64,000 nucleotides of DNA from Nostocoides sp. F2B08 (GTDB taxonomy: Bacteria > Actinomycetota > Actinomycetes > Actinomycetales > Dermatophilaceae), in assembly GCF_009184895.1 (NCBI RefSeq), contig NZ_WESE01000003.1, positions 459,809-523,808 on the forward strand, given 5' to 3'. The notes under the pieces were generated by a model, which worked only from the letters and a program-made list of their open reading frames with translations, was not told the DNA's origin and searched no databases. Shown here one piece after another: positions 29,384-36,829 of the stretch. Position numbers and translations under genes: made by a program. Every line of letters starts with the position of its first letter. The stretch's first letter is position 1.

Positions 29384-29629
29384 ATGCCCGAGCACGTCGT
29401 GAAGTCCCCCCTCCCCGGTGTCTTCTACCGCCGCCCCTCACCGGATGACCCGGTCTTCGTCGAGGAAGGCGCCGAGGTGACCGCCGAGCAGACGATCGGG
29501 CTGGTCGAGGTCATGAAGCAGTTCGCCGAGGTCAAGGCCGGGGCCGCCGGCACCCTGTCGTCGTTCGCCGTGGAGAACGAGTCGACCGTCGGACCGGGCG
29601 ACGACATCGCGACCATCGAGACCTCGTGA
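29384..29629 (+). CDS. Biotin carboxyl carrier protein
   Basis: 81 residues, a stand-alone biotinyl domain. The biotin attachment site is VEVMKQF with Lys45; VKSPLPGVFYRRPSP and TIGLVEVMK frame it. AAAGG precedes the ATG. Compared with AccB it lacks the N-terminal linker, as in small carriers of this operon type. The GTG of the biotin carboxylase gene overlaps its stop (GTGA). Confidence 0.9.
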   Translation: MPEHVVKSPLPGVFYRRPSPDDPVFVEEGAEVTAEQTIGLVEVMKQFAEVKAGAAGTLSSFAVENESTVGPGDDIATIETS

Positions 29630-31005
29630 CCGGCGGCGTGCAGACGCTTCTCGTCGCCAACCGTGGGGAGATCGCCCTGCGGATCGTTCGCGCCGCCCAG
29701 GAGCTCGGCATCCGCTCCGTCGCCGTGTGCAGTGAGGTCGACGTCGACTCGCTGCACGTAGAGCACGCCGACAGCCACGTGGTCATCGGCCCGGCGTCCG
29801 CCACCAAGAGCTACCTGAACGTCGACGCCCTGCTCGCCGCCGCGGAGGAGGCGGGCGCCGACTCCGTCCACCCCGGATACGGGTTCCTGTCGGAGAACGC
29901 CGAGTTCGCTCAACGCGTGATCGACGCCGGACTGACGTGGGTCGGCCCGGCACCGGAGGCGATCCGGCAGATGGGCGACAAGGCGGCCGCGCGGGCGGCA
30001 GCCGAGCGCGCCGACGTGCCGACCGTCCCCGGCTCCGACGGCCCGGTCTCCGGCCTGGACGAGGCACGGGAGGTCGCCGAGACCGTCGGCTACCCCCTGG
30101 CGATCAAGGCCTCGGCCGGCGGTGGCGGTCGCGGCATCCGCATCGTCGCGAACCCCGAGGAGCTCGCCGCACAGGTGCCGGTCGCCCAGGCCGAGGCGAA
30201 GGCCGCCTTCGGCAGCGGCGAGGTCTACCTCGAGCGCTTCGTCGCCCGGGCGAAGCACATCGAGGTGCAGGTGATCGGCGACGGCACGCGGGCCATCCAC
30301 TTCGGCGAGCGCGAGTGCTCGCTGCAGCGGCGTCGGCAGAAGGTCATCGAGGAGGCTCCAGCACCCGGACTCCCGGACAGCGTGCGCGAGGAGCTGACGG
30401 CCTCCGCGGTGCGGCTCGCCGAGCGGGTCGGGTACTCGGGTGCGGGCACGGTCGAGTACCTGTATGACCCGGCCATCCAGGAGTTCTTCTTCATCGAGAT
30501 GAACACCCGCATCCAGGTCGAGCACCCAGTCACCGAGATGATCACCGGCCACGACCTCGTCAAGGAGCAGCTGCTCATCGCAGCCGGCAACGCGCTCTCG
30601 ATCACCCAGGACGACGTCCAGTTCACCGGGCACTCCATCGAGGCGCGGCTCAACGCCGAGAACCCCGACTTCGACTTCCTCCCCAGCCCCGGGCACCTCG
30701 ACGTGTTCCGGATGCCCGGAGGTCCGTTCGTTCGGGTCGACTCGGGCTTCGAGGCGGGGCGTGGCGTGCCGCCGTTCTACGACTCGATGCTCGCCAAGAT
30801 CATCGTCTGGGGCCGGGACCGCGACGAGGCGCTGTCCCGACTGGCCCGGGCCCTCGACGAGGTCGAGGTCCAGGGCATCGCCACGACGGTGGCCTTCAAG
30901 CGCAGGCTGCTCGACCTGCCCGAGGTCCGCTCGGGCGACTACCACACCACCTATCTCGAGGACATGCTCAGGGCCGAGGGGTCCAGCGACAAGGAGGCGA
31001 CGTGA
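29626..31005 (+). CDS. Biotin carboxylase (AccC-like)
   Basis: 459 residues. LLVANRGEIALRIVRAAQEL is the N-terminal signature, HPGYGFLSENAEFAQRV follows, the ATP-grasp loop is KASAGGGGRGIRIVANPEEL, and FIEMNTRIQVEHPVTEMITG supplies catalytic residues. It carboxylates biotin on the preceding carrier with ATP and bicarbonate. Encoded between the carrier and the carboxyltransferase halves rather than with acyl-CoA carboxylase beta subunits, so it probably does not serve fatty-acid synthesis. Confidence 0.92.
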   Translation: MTGGVQTLLVANRGEIALRIVRAAQELGIRSVAVCSEVDVDSLHVEHADSHVVIGPASATKSYLNVDALLAAAEEAGADSVHPGYGFLSENAEFAQRVIDAGLTWVGPAPEAIRQMGDKAAARAAAERADVPTVPGSDGPVSGLDEAREVAETVGYPLAIKASAGGGGRGIRIVANPEELAAQVPVAQAEAKAAFGSGEVYLERFVARAKHIEVQVIGDGTRAIHFGERECSLQRRRQKVIEEAPAPGLPDSVREELTASAVRLAERVGYSGAGTVEYLYDPAIQEFFFIEMNTRIQVEHPVTEMITGHDLVKEQLLIAAGNALSITQDDVQFTGHSIEARLNAENPDFDFLPSPGHLDVFRMPGGPFVRVDSGFEAGRGVPPFYDSMLAKIIVWGRDRDEALSRLARALDEVEVQGIATTVAFKRRLLDLPEVRSGDYHTTYLEDMLRAEGSSDKEAT

Positions 31006-31916
31006 CGTCCGTGACGACCGAGGAGACCACACAGGAACGGGAGAGCCGGTACTCATGGGGAGCCGATGAGCACCTCGTGGTCCAGATCTCCGAGGAGATG
31101 AGCCTTCCGGCCAACTTCACCGCCATGGCGATGAGCACCGCACTCGACGAGCGCGGCCTGGACGGGATCATCGACATCTGTCCGGCCAACGCGTCGCTGC
31201 TCGTCCGCTTCGACCCCGACGTCATCGCGCCCGCGGACCTCGAGGCGCAGGTCCGCGATGTCGAGGCGGCCGTGGCGCACAACCCCCACCTCAGCCTGGA
31301 GACGCGGATCTTCGACATCCCGGTCTGGTACAACGACCCCTTCACCAACGAGACCGGCGCCCGCTTCCGCGACCGGCACCAGCGGCCCGAGGGCAACGAC
31401 CTCGAGTTCGCGGCCATCGAGAACGGCCTGCCGTCCGCGGAGGCCTTCATCGAGGCGCACTCCTCGTCCCCGTGGATCGCGTCGATGGTCGGCTTCGTCG
31501 CCGGCCTGCCGTTCCTCTTCCAGATGGTCGAGCGCGAGCGCCAGCTCGAGGTGCCGAAGTACCTCCGACCCCGCACGGACACGCCCGAGCGGACGGTCGG
31601 CTACGGCGGCTGCTTCTCGTGCATCTACTCGGTGCGCGGCGCCGGCGGCTACCAGATGTTCGGCATCACGCCTGTGCCGATCTTCGACCCCGAGCAGCGA
31701 CTGGCCGACTTCGAGGAGTTCATGGTGCTGTTCCGGCCCGGTGACATCGTCAAGTTCCGGCCCATCGACGAGGAGGAGTTCAACCGGATCCGTGCCGACG
31801 TGGACGCCGGCACGCACAAGGTCCGCCAGGCCCCGGTGACCTTCGTGCTCGAGGACTTCCTCGCCGATCCCGACGGCTACAACGCGCACCTGCTGGAGGC
31901 CCTCAATGCCCGTTGA
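31002..31916 (+). CDS. PxpB/KipI-like carboxyltransferase subunit (AHS1 domain), divergent
   Basis: 304 residues from GTG. The fold is recognised from SRYSWGADEHLVVQISEEM, ICPANASLLVRFDPD and the C-terminal FRPGDIVKFRPIDEEEFNRI. The AHS1 core is unusual: MVGFVAGLPFLFQMV replaces the common GFxPGFxYL, and GGCFSCIYSVRGAGGYQMFG replaces the AGxQTGIYPxxxPGGWxxxG pattern. Together with the next gene it corresponds to the carboxyltransferase part of urea carboxylase. It overlaps the biotin carboxylase gene (GTGA) and the next gene by 11 bases. Confidence 0.8.
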   Translation: MTSVTTEETTQERESRYSWGADEHLVVQISEEMSLPANFTAMAMSTALDERGLDGIIDICPANASLLVRFDPDVIAPADLEAQVRDVEAAVAHNPHLSLETRIFDIPVWYNDPFTNETGARFRDRHQRPEGNDLEFAAIENGLPSAEAFIEAHSSSPWIASMVGFVAGLPFLFQMVERERQLEVPKYLRPRTDTPERTVGYGGCFSCIYSVRGAGGYQMFGITPVPIFDPEQRLADFEEFMVLFRPGDIVKFRPIDEEEFNRIRADVDAGTHKVRQAPVTFVLEDFLADPDGYNAHLLEALNAR

Positions 31917-32874
31917 GATCATCGAGCCCGGACTCGGCAGCAGCATCCAGGACCTCGGCCGCCCCGGGTACTACAACGTCGGCATCCCGCCCGGTGGCGC
32001 CCTCGACCTCGCCTCGGCGCGGATCGCCAACCTCCTCGTCGGCAACGACGAGGGAGCAGCCGTCATCGAGTCGCCCTACATGGGCCCCAAGCTGCGCTTC
32101 ACCGAGGACACGCTCGTCGCGGTCACCGGCGCGACGATGGAGCCGAGGCTCAACGGGGAGACGGTCCCGCAGTGGGAGGCCGTGCCGGTCACAGCCGGCG
32201 ACGAGCTCTCGTTCGGGTTCCTCGAGGCCGGCGCCCGGATCTACATCGCCGTCGCAGGTGGCTTCGACGTCCCGGAAGCACTGGGCAGCCGGTCCACCTA
32301 TCCCATCGGCCGCTTCGGCGGCTTCCAGGGCCGCCCGCTCGCGGCCGGGGACGCCGTTCCCGTCGGCTCAGGGTCGGGCACGCCGGGCACGTCGGTGCCG
32401 GAGCACCTGCGGCCCTCGTGGACCCGCGAGGTCGACGTCCGGGTCGTGCTCGGCCTCTACGACTACCGCCTCGCGCCCGCCGGTCTCTCCGCGTTCCTGG
32501 ACGAGAGCTGGACGCTCACCCCCGTTGCCGACCGGATGGGGTTCCGCTACACCGGCCCCACCCTGGAGTGGATCGAGCGGGAGCAGCCCTTCGGTGCCGG
32601 GTCGGACCCGTCGAACATCGTCGACGCCGGCTACCCGGTCGGCTCGATCCAGGTGCCCGGTGGAGTGGAGCCGATCATCCTGCACCGTGACGCGGTCTCC
32701 GGCGGTGGGTATGCGATGGTCGCCACCGTCATCAGCGCCGACATGGACCTCGTCGGGCAGTGCTCCCCCGGCGCCACGACCCGGTTCCGGGCGGTCTCGC
32801 TCGACAACGCGCTCGCGGCGCGGCACGAGTACCGCAGCCGCCTTCAGGAACTGCGCTCGGCTCTCGGTGCCTGA
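31906..32874 (+). CDS. PxpC/KipA-like carboxyltransferase subunit (AHS2 domain)
   Basis: 322 residues. SSIQDLGRPGYYNVGIPPGG, ASARIANLLVGNDEGAAVIE and VAVTGATMEPRLNG are AHS2 landmarks, with IYIAVAGGFDVPEALGSRST and later VADRMGFRYTGP. KipA-like proteins partner KipI-like ones in 5-oxoprolinase and in the carboxyltransferase domain of urea carboxylase. Last gene of the operon that starts at 24786. Confidence 0.87.
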   Translation: MPVEIIEPGLGSSIQDLGRPGYYNVGIPPGGALDLASARIANLLVGNDEGAAVIESPYMGPKLRFTEDTLVAVTGATMEPRLNGETVPQWEAVPVTAGDELSFGFLEAGARIYIAVAGGFDVPEALGSRSTYPIGRFGGFQGRPLAAGDAVPVGSGSGTPGTSVPEHLRPSWTREVDVRVVLGLYDYRLAPAGLSAFLDESWTLTPVADRMGFRYTGPTLEWIEREQPFGAGSDPSNIVDAGYPVGSIQVPGGVEPIILHRDAVSGGGYAMVATVISADMDLVGQCSPGATTRFRAVSLDNALAARHEYRSRLQELRSALGA

Positions 32875-32904
32875 CGGCTGACCTCCCGCCGTACACCTGA
32901 GGCG

Positions 32905-32925
32905 ACACACTCTCTTGTGTAGCAT
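32905..32925 (+). promoter_or_regulatory. Promoter/operator of the intact vapBC pair
   Basis: ACACA (32905-32909) mirrors TGTGT (32916-32920), and TAGCAT (32920-32925) is a fair -10 box. GGAGG (32935-32939) then gives the ribosome site for ATG 32946. VapB proteins usually repress at such repeats. Confidence 0.45.
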
Positions 32926-32945
32926 TGTGTGCATGGAGGTGTGCA

Positions 32946-33170
32946 ATGGCGACCAATCTTGCGCTGGACCCCAAGTTGCTTGAGGAGGCGCTCGCCGTGA
33001 GTGGAGCGCGCACCAAGAAAGAGGTCGTGACCATGGCGCTGCGGGAGTTCATCGCGCGTCGAGCTCAGGCTGAGATCGTGACGTCTTTCGGAACCCTCGA
33101 CTGGGATGATGCCTATGACTACAAGGAGGACAGACGCCATCGGGACCGACAGCTCGCGCAGGGCACCTGA
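32946..33170 (+). CDS. VapB-type antitoxin
   Basis: 74 residues. NLALDPKLLEEALAVSGART followed by KKEVVTMALREFIARRAQ is the VapB DNA-binding region of the family paired with PIN toxins; the C-terminal half (FGTLDWDDAYDYKEDRRHRD) should wrap the toxin. Its stop codon overlaps the toxin start by one base (TGATG). Confidence 0.85.
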   Translation: MATNLALDPKLLEEALAVSGARTKKEVVTMALREFIARRAQAEIVTSFGTLDWDDAYDYKEDRRHRDRQLAQGT

Positions 33171-33580
33171 TGCCACTGCTGGTTGACACGAGCGTGTGGT
33201 CACTGGCGTATCGCCGCGACACTCCCCCAGATGTGCCGGAGGTCGACGTGTTGCGGCGAACGCTCACAGGGGACGGCTCGGTAGTCACCACCGGCATGAT
33301 CCTGCTCGAGCTCCTGCGAGGATTCGTCCCGGCGAGAGCGCAGGAGACCATCCGCGCGGCATTCGACAGCTTGGCCTTCATCGACCCGACTCATGAGGAC
33401 TACGTCGAGGCGGCGACGGTGGCCAACTCCTGCAGCCGGGTCGGAGTGCAGCTCGGTTCTGTCGATGCCCTCATTGCCCAGCTCGCCATGGCCGGGGGCC
33501 ACACACTGCTCACCACCGACAAGGACTTCCACCTCGCAAGCCGTCATATCGGGCTGCGCGTCTGGCGCCCCCCGGGCTGA
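33170..33580 (+). CDS. VapC-type PIN-domain ribonuclease toxin
   Basis: 136 residues. Acidic residues of the PIN site are present: LLVDTSVWSLAYRRD, ILLELLRGF, GSVDALIAQLAMAGG and LLTTDKDFHLAS. It probably cleaves tRNA or other RNA when not bound by VapB. This is the only toxin-antitoxin pair in the window in which both genes look intact. Confidence 0.87.
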   Translation: MPLLVDTSVWSLAYRRDTPPDVPEVDVLRRTLTGDGSVVTTGMILLELLRGFVPARAQETIRAAFDSLAFIDPTHEDYVEAATVANSCSRVGVQLGSVDALIAQLAMAGGHTLLTTDKDFHLASRHIGLRVWRPPG

Positions 33581-33703
33581 CTCACCTCCGCCGGCGTGAC
33601 GCGTCTCGACGCGCGCTCGCGGCGAACATGAGGCAGGATCGCAGGATCACCCGGCCGGATGCTCCCGCAGTCGGCCGTCGCAACGGCGCGAGAGGGGTAT
33701 GCG

Positions 33704-35143
33704 GTGAGCGAGTGGACGAAGACGCCATCGACCGACACGGCTGAGGACGAGCGGGGCTACTACCTCGGCAAGGTGATCCAGCTCGCGAGCGTCGCGGCGC
33801 TCGGCGGGTTCCTCTTCGGCTTCGACACGGCCGTCATCAACGGCGCGGTCGGCGCGATGCGCGAGGACTTCGGCATGAACGCCGGACTCACCGGCTTCGT
33901 CGTCAGCTCCGCGCTCCTCGGCTGTCTCGCCGGCGCCTACCTCGCCGGCCGGCTCGCCGACCGCTGGGGTCGCCTGCGGGTGATGTTCCTCGCCTCGGCG
34001 CTGTTCACGATCTCCGCGATCGGCTCCGGCCTCGCGTTCGGCCCGGTCGACATGATCCTCTGGCGCGTCATCGGCGGTCTCGGCGTGGGCGCGGCGTCGG
34101 TCATCGCCCCCGCCTATATCGCCGAGATCTCACCCGCGGCGATCCGCGGTCGGATGGGATCGCTCCAGCAGCTGGCCATCGTCATCGGCATCTTCATCGC
34201 CCTCCTCTCCGACTACGCCCTGGCGCAGGCGGCCGGCGGCTCGAACGAGCAGCTGTGGTTCGGCCTGGACGCGTGGCGGTGGATGTTCCTCGTCGAGGCG
34301 ATCCCGGCCGTCGCATACGGCGTGCTCGCAGCGACCATCCCCGAGTCGCCCCGCTACCTCGTGAGCCTCGGTGAGGAAGGCCGCGCCCGGCAGATCCTCT
34401 CCTCCGTCCTCAAGGGCGGGGTCGACCTGCGCATCTCGGAGATCAAGCGGACCATCCTCCTGGACCGCAAGTCCTCCTTCTCAGACCTCAAGAAGCCCGG
34501 GGGCGGTCTGCTGCCGATCGTCTGGATCGGCATCGCGCTCTCGGTCTTCCAGCAGTTCGTCGGCATCAACGTGATCTTCTACTACTCCTCGACGCTGTGG
34601 CAGGCGGTCGGGTTCAGCGAGGAGGACGCCCTCGCGCAGACCGTGATCACGTCGGTGACCAACATCGTCGTCACGCTCGTCGCCATCGCGCTCATCGACC
34701 ACATCGGCCGACGGCGCCTCCTCATGATCGGCTCGGCAGGCATGTTCGTCAGCCTGGGTGTCATGGCGTGGGTGTTCTCCCAGGCGACGCTCGTGCCGGG
34801 CGACGACGGCCAGCTGACTCCAGTCCTCGAGGGCAGCCAAGGCCCGATCGCGCTGGTCGCGGCCAACGCCTTCGTCGTCTTCTTCGGCATGTCGTGGGGG
34901 CCGGCGGTCTGGGTGCTGCTCGGCGAGATGTTCAACAACAAGATCCGGGGCACCGCCATCGGGTTGGCTGCTGCGGCCCAGTGGGGCGCGAACTTCCTCA
35001 TCTCGACGACGTTCCCGAGCATGGCCGAGATCGGCCTGTGGTTCGCCTACGGCTTCTACACCCTCGCCGCGCTCGCCTCGTTCTTCTTCGTGCTCAAGTT
35101 CGTGCCCGAGACCAAGGGCAAGGAGCTCGAGGACATGGACTGA
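33704..35143 (+). CDS. MFS sugar:proton symporter (XylE-like)
   Basis: 479 residues with twelve predicted membrane segments. Sugar-porter signatures: GGFLFGFDTAVINGAVGAM, GRLADRWGRLRVM, PAYIAEISPAAIRGRMGSLQQ, FQQFVGINVIFYYSSTLW, DHIGRRRLLMIGS and a C-terminal VPETKGKELE. It likely imports a pentose or hexose. GTG 33704 is chosen because AGAGGGG precedes it; the ATG 15 codons upstream lacks such a site. Stand-alone gene. Confidence 0.88.
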   Translation: MSEWTKTPSTDTAEDERGYYLGKVIQLASVAALGGFLFGFDTAVINGAVGAMREDFGMNAGLTGFVVSSALLGCLAGAYLAGRLADRWGRLRVMFLASALFTISAIGSGLAFGPVDMILWRVIGGLGVGAASVIAPAYIAEISPAAIRGRMGSLQQLAIVIGIFIALLSDYALAQAAGGSNEQLWFGLDAWRWMFLVEAIPAVAYGVLAATIPESPRYLVSLGEEGRARQILSSVLKGGVDLRISEIKRTILLDRKSSFSDLKKPGGGLLPIVWIGIALSVFQQFVGINVIFYYSSTLWQAVGFSEEDALAQTVITSVTNIVVTLVAIALIDHIGRRRLLMIGSAGMFVSLGVMAWVFSQATLVPGDDGQLTPVLEGSQGPIALVAANAFVVFFGMSWGPAVWVLLGEMFNNKIRGTAIGLAAAAQWGANFLISTTFPSMAEIGLWFAYGFYTLAALASFFFVLKFVPETKGKELEDMD

Positions 35144-35176
35144 CCGTCGTCCCGGCCGACCGCTGGACCGCCTACC

Positions 35177-35182
35177 TACAAT
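35177..35182 (+). promoter_or_regulatory. Probable -10 box of fdsG
   Basis: TACAAT lies about 40 bases before GTG 35222; the leader has GGAG near the start codon. A clear -35 element is not visible. Confidence 0.4.
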
Positions 35183-35221
35183 GGTGGAACGTCAGCGACG
35201 ACGGGCGACTGGAGGCCGGCG

Positions 35222-35704
35222 GTGGACGACACGCATCACGCCCACGGGGTGCTGAGCCGGACCGAGTCCGTGCGAGCTCTGGCCGAGCGACACGCCCCCG
35301 AACGTGGGCCGCTGCTGCCCATCCTTCATGACGTCGTCGCCGAGCACGGCTGCATCGCCGACGAGGACATCCCGGTCATCGCCGACGTCCTCAACCTCTC
35401 CCGCGCCGAGGTCCTGGGAGTCGTCAGCTTCTACCACGACTTCCGCCGTACTCCTCCGTCCGAGCACCAGATCCGCCTCTGCCGCGGTGAGGCGTGTCAG
35501 TCGCTCGGTGCGGAGAGCCTGTATGCGTCGGTCACCGACGCCTACGCCGACGAGGACGACATCGAGGTCGCCGAGGTGTTCTGCCTCGGCAACTGCGCCC
35601 TCGGCCCGTCAGGCATGGTCGACGGCCGAATTCTGGGCCGCCTGACCCTCGAGCGTGTTGCCGTGTCGCTTGTCGCCCATAGCGAGACCCCGGCTCCGGG
35701 CTAG
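35222..35704 (+). CDS. fdsG: NAD-dependent formate dehydrogenase gamma subunit (NuoE-like)
   Basis: 160 residues from GTG. The thioredoxin-like [2Fe-2S] fold has Cys ligands in LCRGEACQSLG and FCLGNCALGPSGMVDGRI. AEVLGVVSFYHDFRRTPPSE is the NuoE/FdsG helix region. It is the electron-transfer subunit accepting from FdsA and passing to FdsB. The rest of the enzyme is 1.1 kb downstream, because toxin-antitoxin debris lies directly after this stop codon. Confidence 0.9.
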   Translation: MDDTHHAHGVLSRTESVRALAERHAPERGPLLPILHDVVAEHGCIADEDIPVIADVLNLSRAEVLGVVSFYHDFRRTPPSEHQIRLCRGEACQSLGAESLYASVTDAYADEDDIEVAEVFCLGNCALGPSGMVDGRILGRLTLERVAVSLVAHSETPAPG

Positions 35705-35760
35705 AAGGCGGGACCCCCGATGTGGCCACACTCCAAGACGTTGAGGTCCGGAATGATCAC
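35701..35760 (-). pseudogene. N-terminal remnant of a PIN-type toxin
   Basis: A GTG at 35760 overlaps the antitoxin stop (GTGA) and reads VIIPDLNVLE, the first PIN motif, but the frame runs out after 19 codons at a TAG that shares a CTAG with the fdsG stop. The rest of the toxin is gone, so the deletion end lies exactly at fdsG. Confidence 0.7.
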
Positions 35761-36005
35761 GCACCCAGCTTCTCGGTCGCGACATCGTCATCGAGCTCAT
35801 CGGCGAGTTGGTTCAGTCGACCTGCATCGACGCCCGCAAGCACTTCGGCGTCGAACACCGGTGCCCTGTAGGGCCGTGGCTCACCTGGCGCGAGCGCGTG
35901 CCTCGGTGCGTCGTTGACGACTGCCTCGGTCGAGCGCTTCTCCCGGCGCGTCGCCTCCGCGACAAGCCGGGCCACATCGTCGTCCAGAGTGAGTGTGGTT
36001 CGCAT
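35757..36005 (-). CDS. VapB-type antitoxin lacking its toxin
   Basis: 82 residues. MRTTLTLDDDVARLVAEATR is a ribbon-helix-helix start, followed by REKRSTEAVVNDAPRHAL and the toxin-binding tail FDAEVLAGVDAGRLNQLADE. It is complete, but only a 19-codon toxin remnant follows. An in-frame ATG 15 codons upstream is less likely as the start. Confidence 0.75.
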   Translation of the reverse strand: MRTTLTLDDDVARLVAEATRREKRSTEAVVNDAPRHALAPGEPRPYRAPVFDAEVLAGVDAGRLNQLADELDDDVATEKLGA

Positions 36006-36126
36006 ACGTACATCATGACGCGCACGCCACGAGACCTCCAGGTACTGCACCCGGACGGCCGATCCTTGGGCGGCTTACCCTGTAACCTGCCCGCGGATTC
36101 TCGTGTCCGACCGGGCTCCTGACACA

Positions 36127-36147
36127 CGGATCGGTACCCTTGATCCG
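36127..36147 (+). promoter_or_regulatory. Promoter/operator of the MNT gene
   Basis: CGGATC (36127-36132) and GATCCG (36142-36147) form an inverted repeat flanking TACCCT (36135-36140), a -10 box six bases before GTG 36147. Confidence 0.5.
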
Positions 36148-36479
36148 TGAACGGGACCGAGACACATTCCCTCGTTGAGCCGCTGCGCGGTCCGACAGGG
36201 CGACTGGTCCTCATGCATCGAGAGACCCTACGGCGCATGTTGCGCGAACATGGCGTGCGCAACCCCCGCCTATTCGGCAGCGTTGCCCGTGGCGTTGACC
36301 ACGAGGGAAGCGATGTCGACCTTCTGGTCGACCTTCCGGATGGGATGAGCCTGTTCGGCGTCTTGAGGCTGCAGGAGGATCTGGAGTCGGTGCTGGGGGT
36401 GGCAGTCGATCTTGTTCCCGAGGCTGGACTGCGGGACAGCGTGCGTCGGGACGTTCAGAGGGACTTGATCCCCCTGTGA
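36147..36479 (+). CDS. MNT-domain nucleotidyltransferase antitoxin (MntA-like)
   Basis: 110 residues from GTG. The minimal nucleotidyltransferase motif is GVRNPRLFGSVARGVDHEGS followed by DVDLLVDLP. MntA-type antitoxins AMPylate a tyrosine of the HEPN toxin HepT. Its stop overlaps the HepT start (GTGA). The protein looks complete; its partner is truncated. Confidence 0.82.
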   Translation: MNGTETHSLVEPLRGPTGRLVLMHRETLRRMLREHGVRNPRLFGSVARGVDHEGSDVDLLVDLPDGMSLFGVLRLQEDLESVLGVAVDLVPEAGLRDSVRRDVQRDLIPL

Positions 36480-36685
36480 GTCGACACGATGGGGATCGTC
36501 TCGACGACATCACGGCGGCTATTCACGCCATTCGCACGCACACCGAGCGAGGGCCGGTATCTGACGCCCTCGTCAGGGACGCGGTGCGCATTCGGCTCCT
36601 GGAGATCGGCGAGGCAGTCAAGGCCCTCGATGCTGAGCTGACCGTCTCAGAGCCGGAGATCCCCTGGCGGCAGTTGACCGCATGA
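36476..36685 (+). pseudogene. HepT-type HEPN toxin, C-terminally truncated
   Basis: 69 residues: DRLDDITAAIHAIRTHTERG and IRLLEIGEAVKALDAELTVS are the HepT N-terminal helices, ending at EIPWRQLTA. In intact HepT proteins the segment after IPWRQ contains the RxxxxH ribonuclease motif and a further helix, roughly 40 residues. None of these follow in any frame here, so the toxin should be inactive. Confidence 0.75.
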
Positions 36686-36785
36686 AAGCGAGTCTGCAGC
36701 GCCCGTCAGAGACGTACGAGGGCTGACCGAGACAGGGGCACCACCTCCTGATCCTTGCTCATCGGCATCTCAGACGGAGACTTCC

Positions 36786-36791
36786 TACACT
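36786..36791 (+). promoter_or_regulatory. Possible -10 box for fdsBAD
   Basis: TACACT about 40 bases before ATG 36830. It would let fdsBAD be expressed independently of fdsG after the intervening insertion. Only the hexamer supports it. Confidence 0.3.
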
Positions 36792-36829
36792 TGAACGACA
36801 GTCACCGACGACGAGGCGCAGGAGCGGCG

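Noticed and set aside
29626..31005. Acetyl-CoA carboxylase biotin carboxylase
   Set aside because: The sequence would allow it, but the small carrier and KipI/KipA neighbours, and the lack of an acyl-CoA carboxyltransferase gene, point to an amide or lactam substrate.
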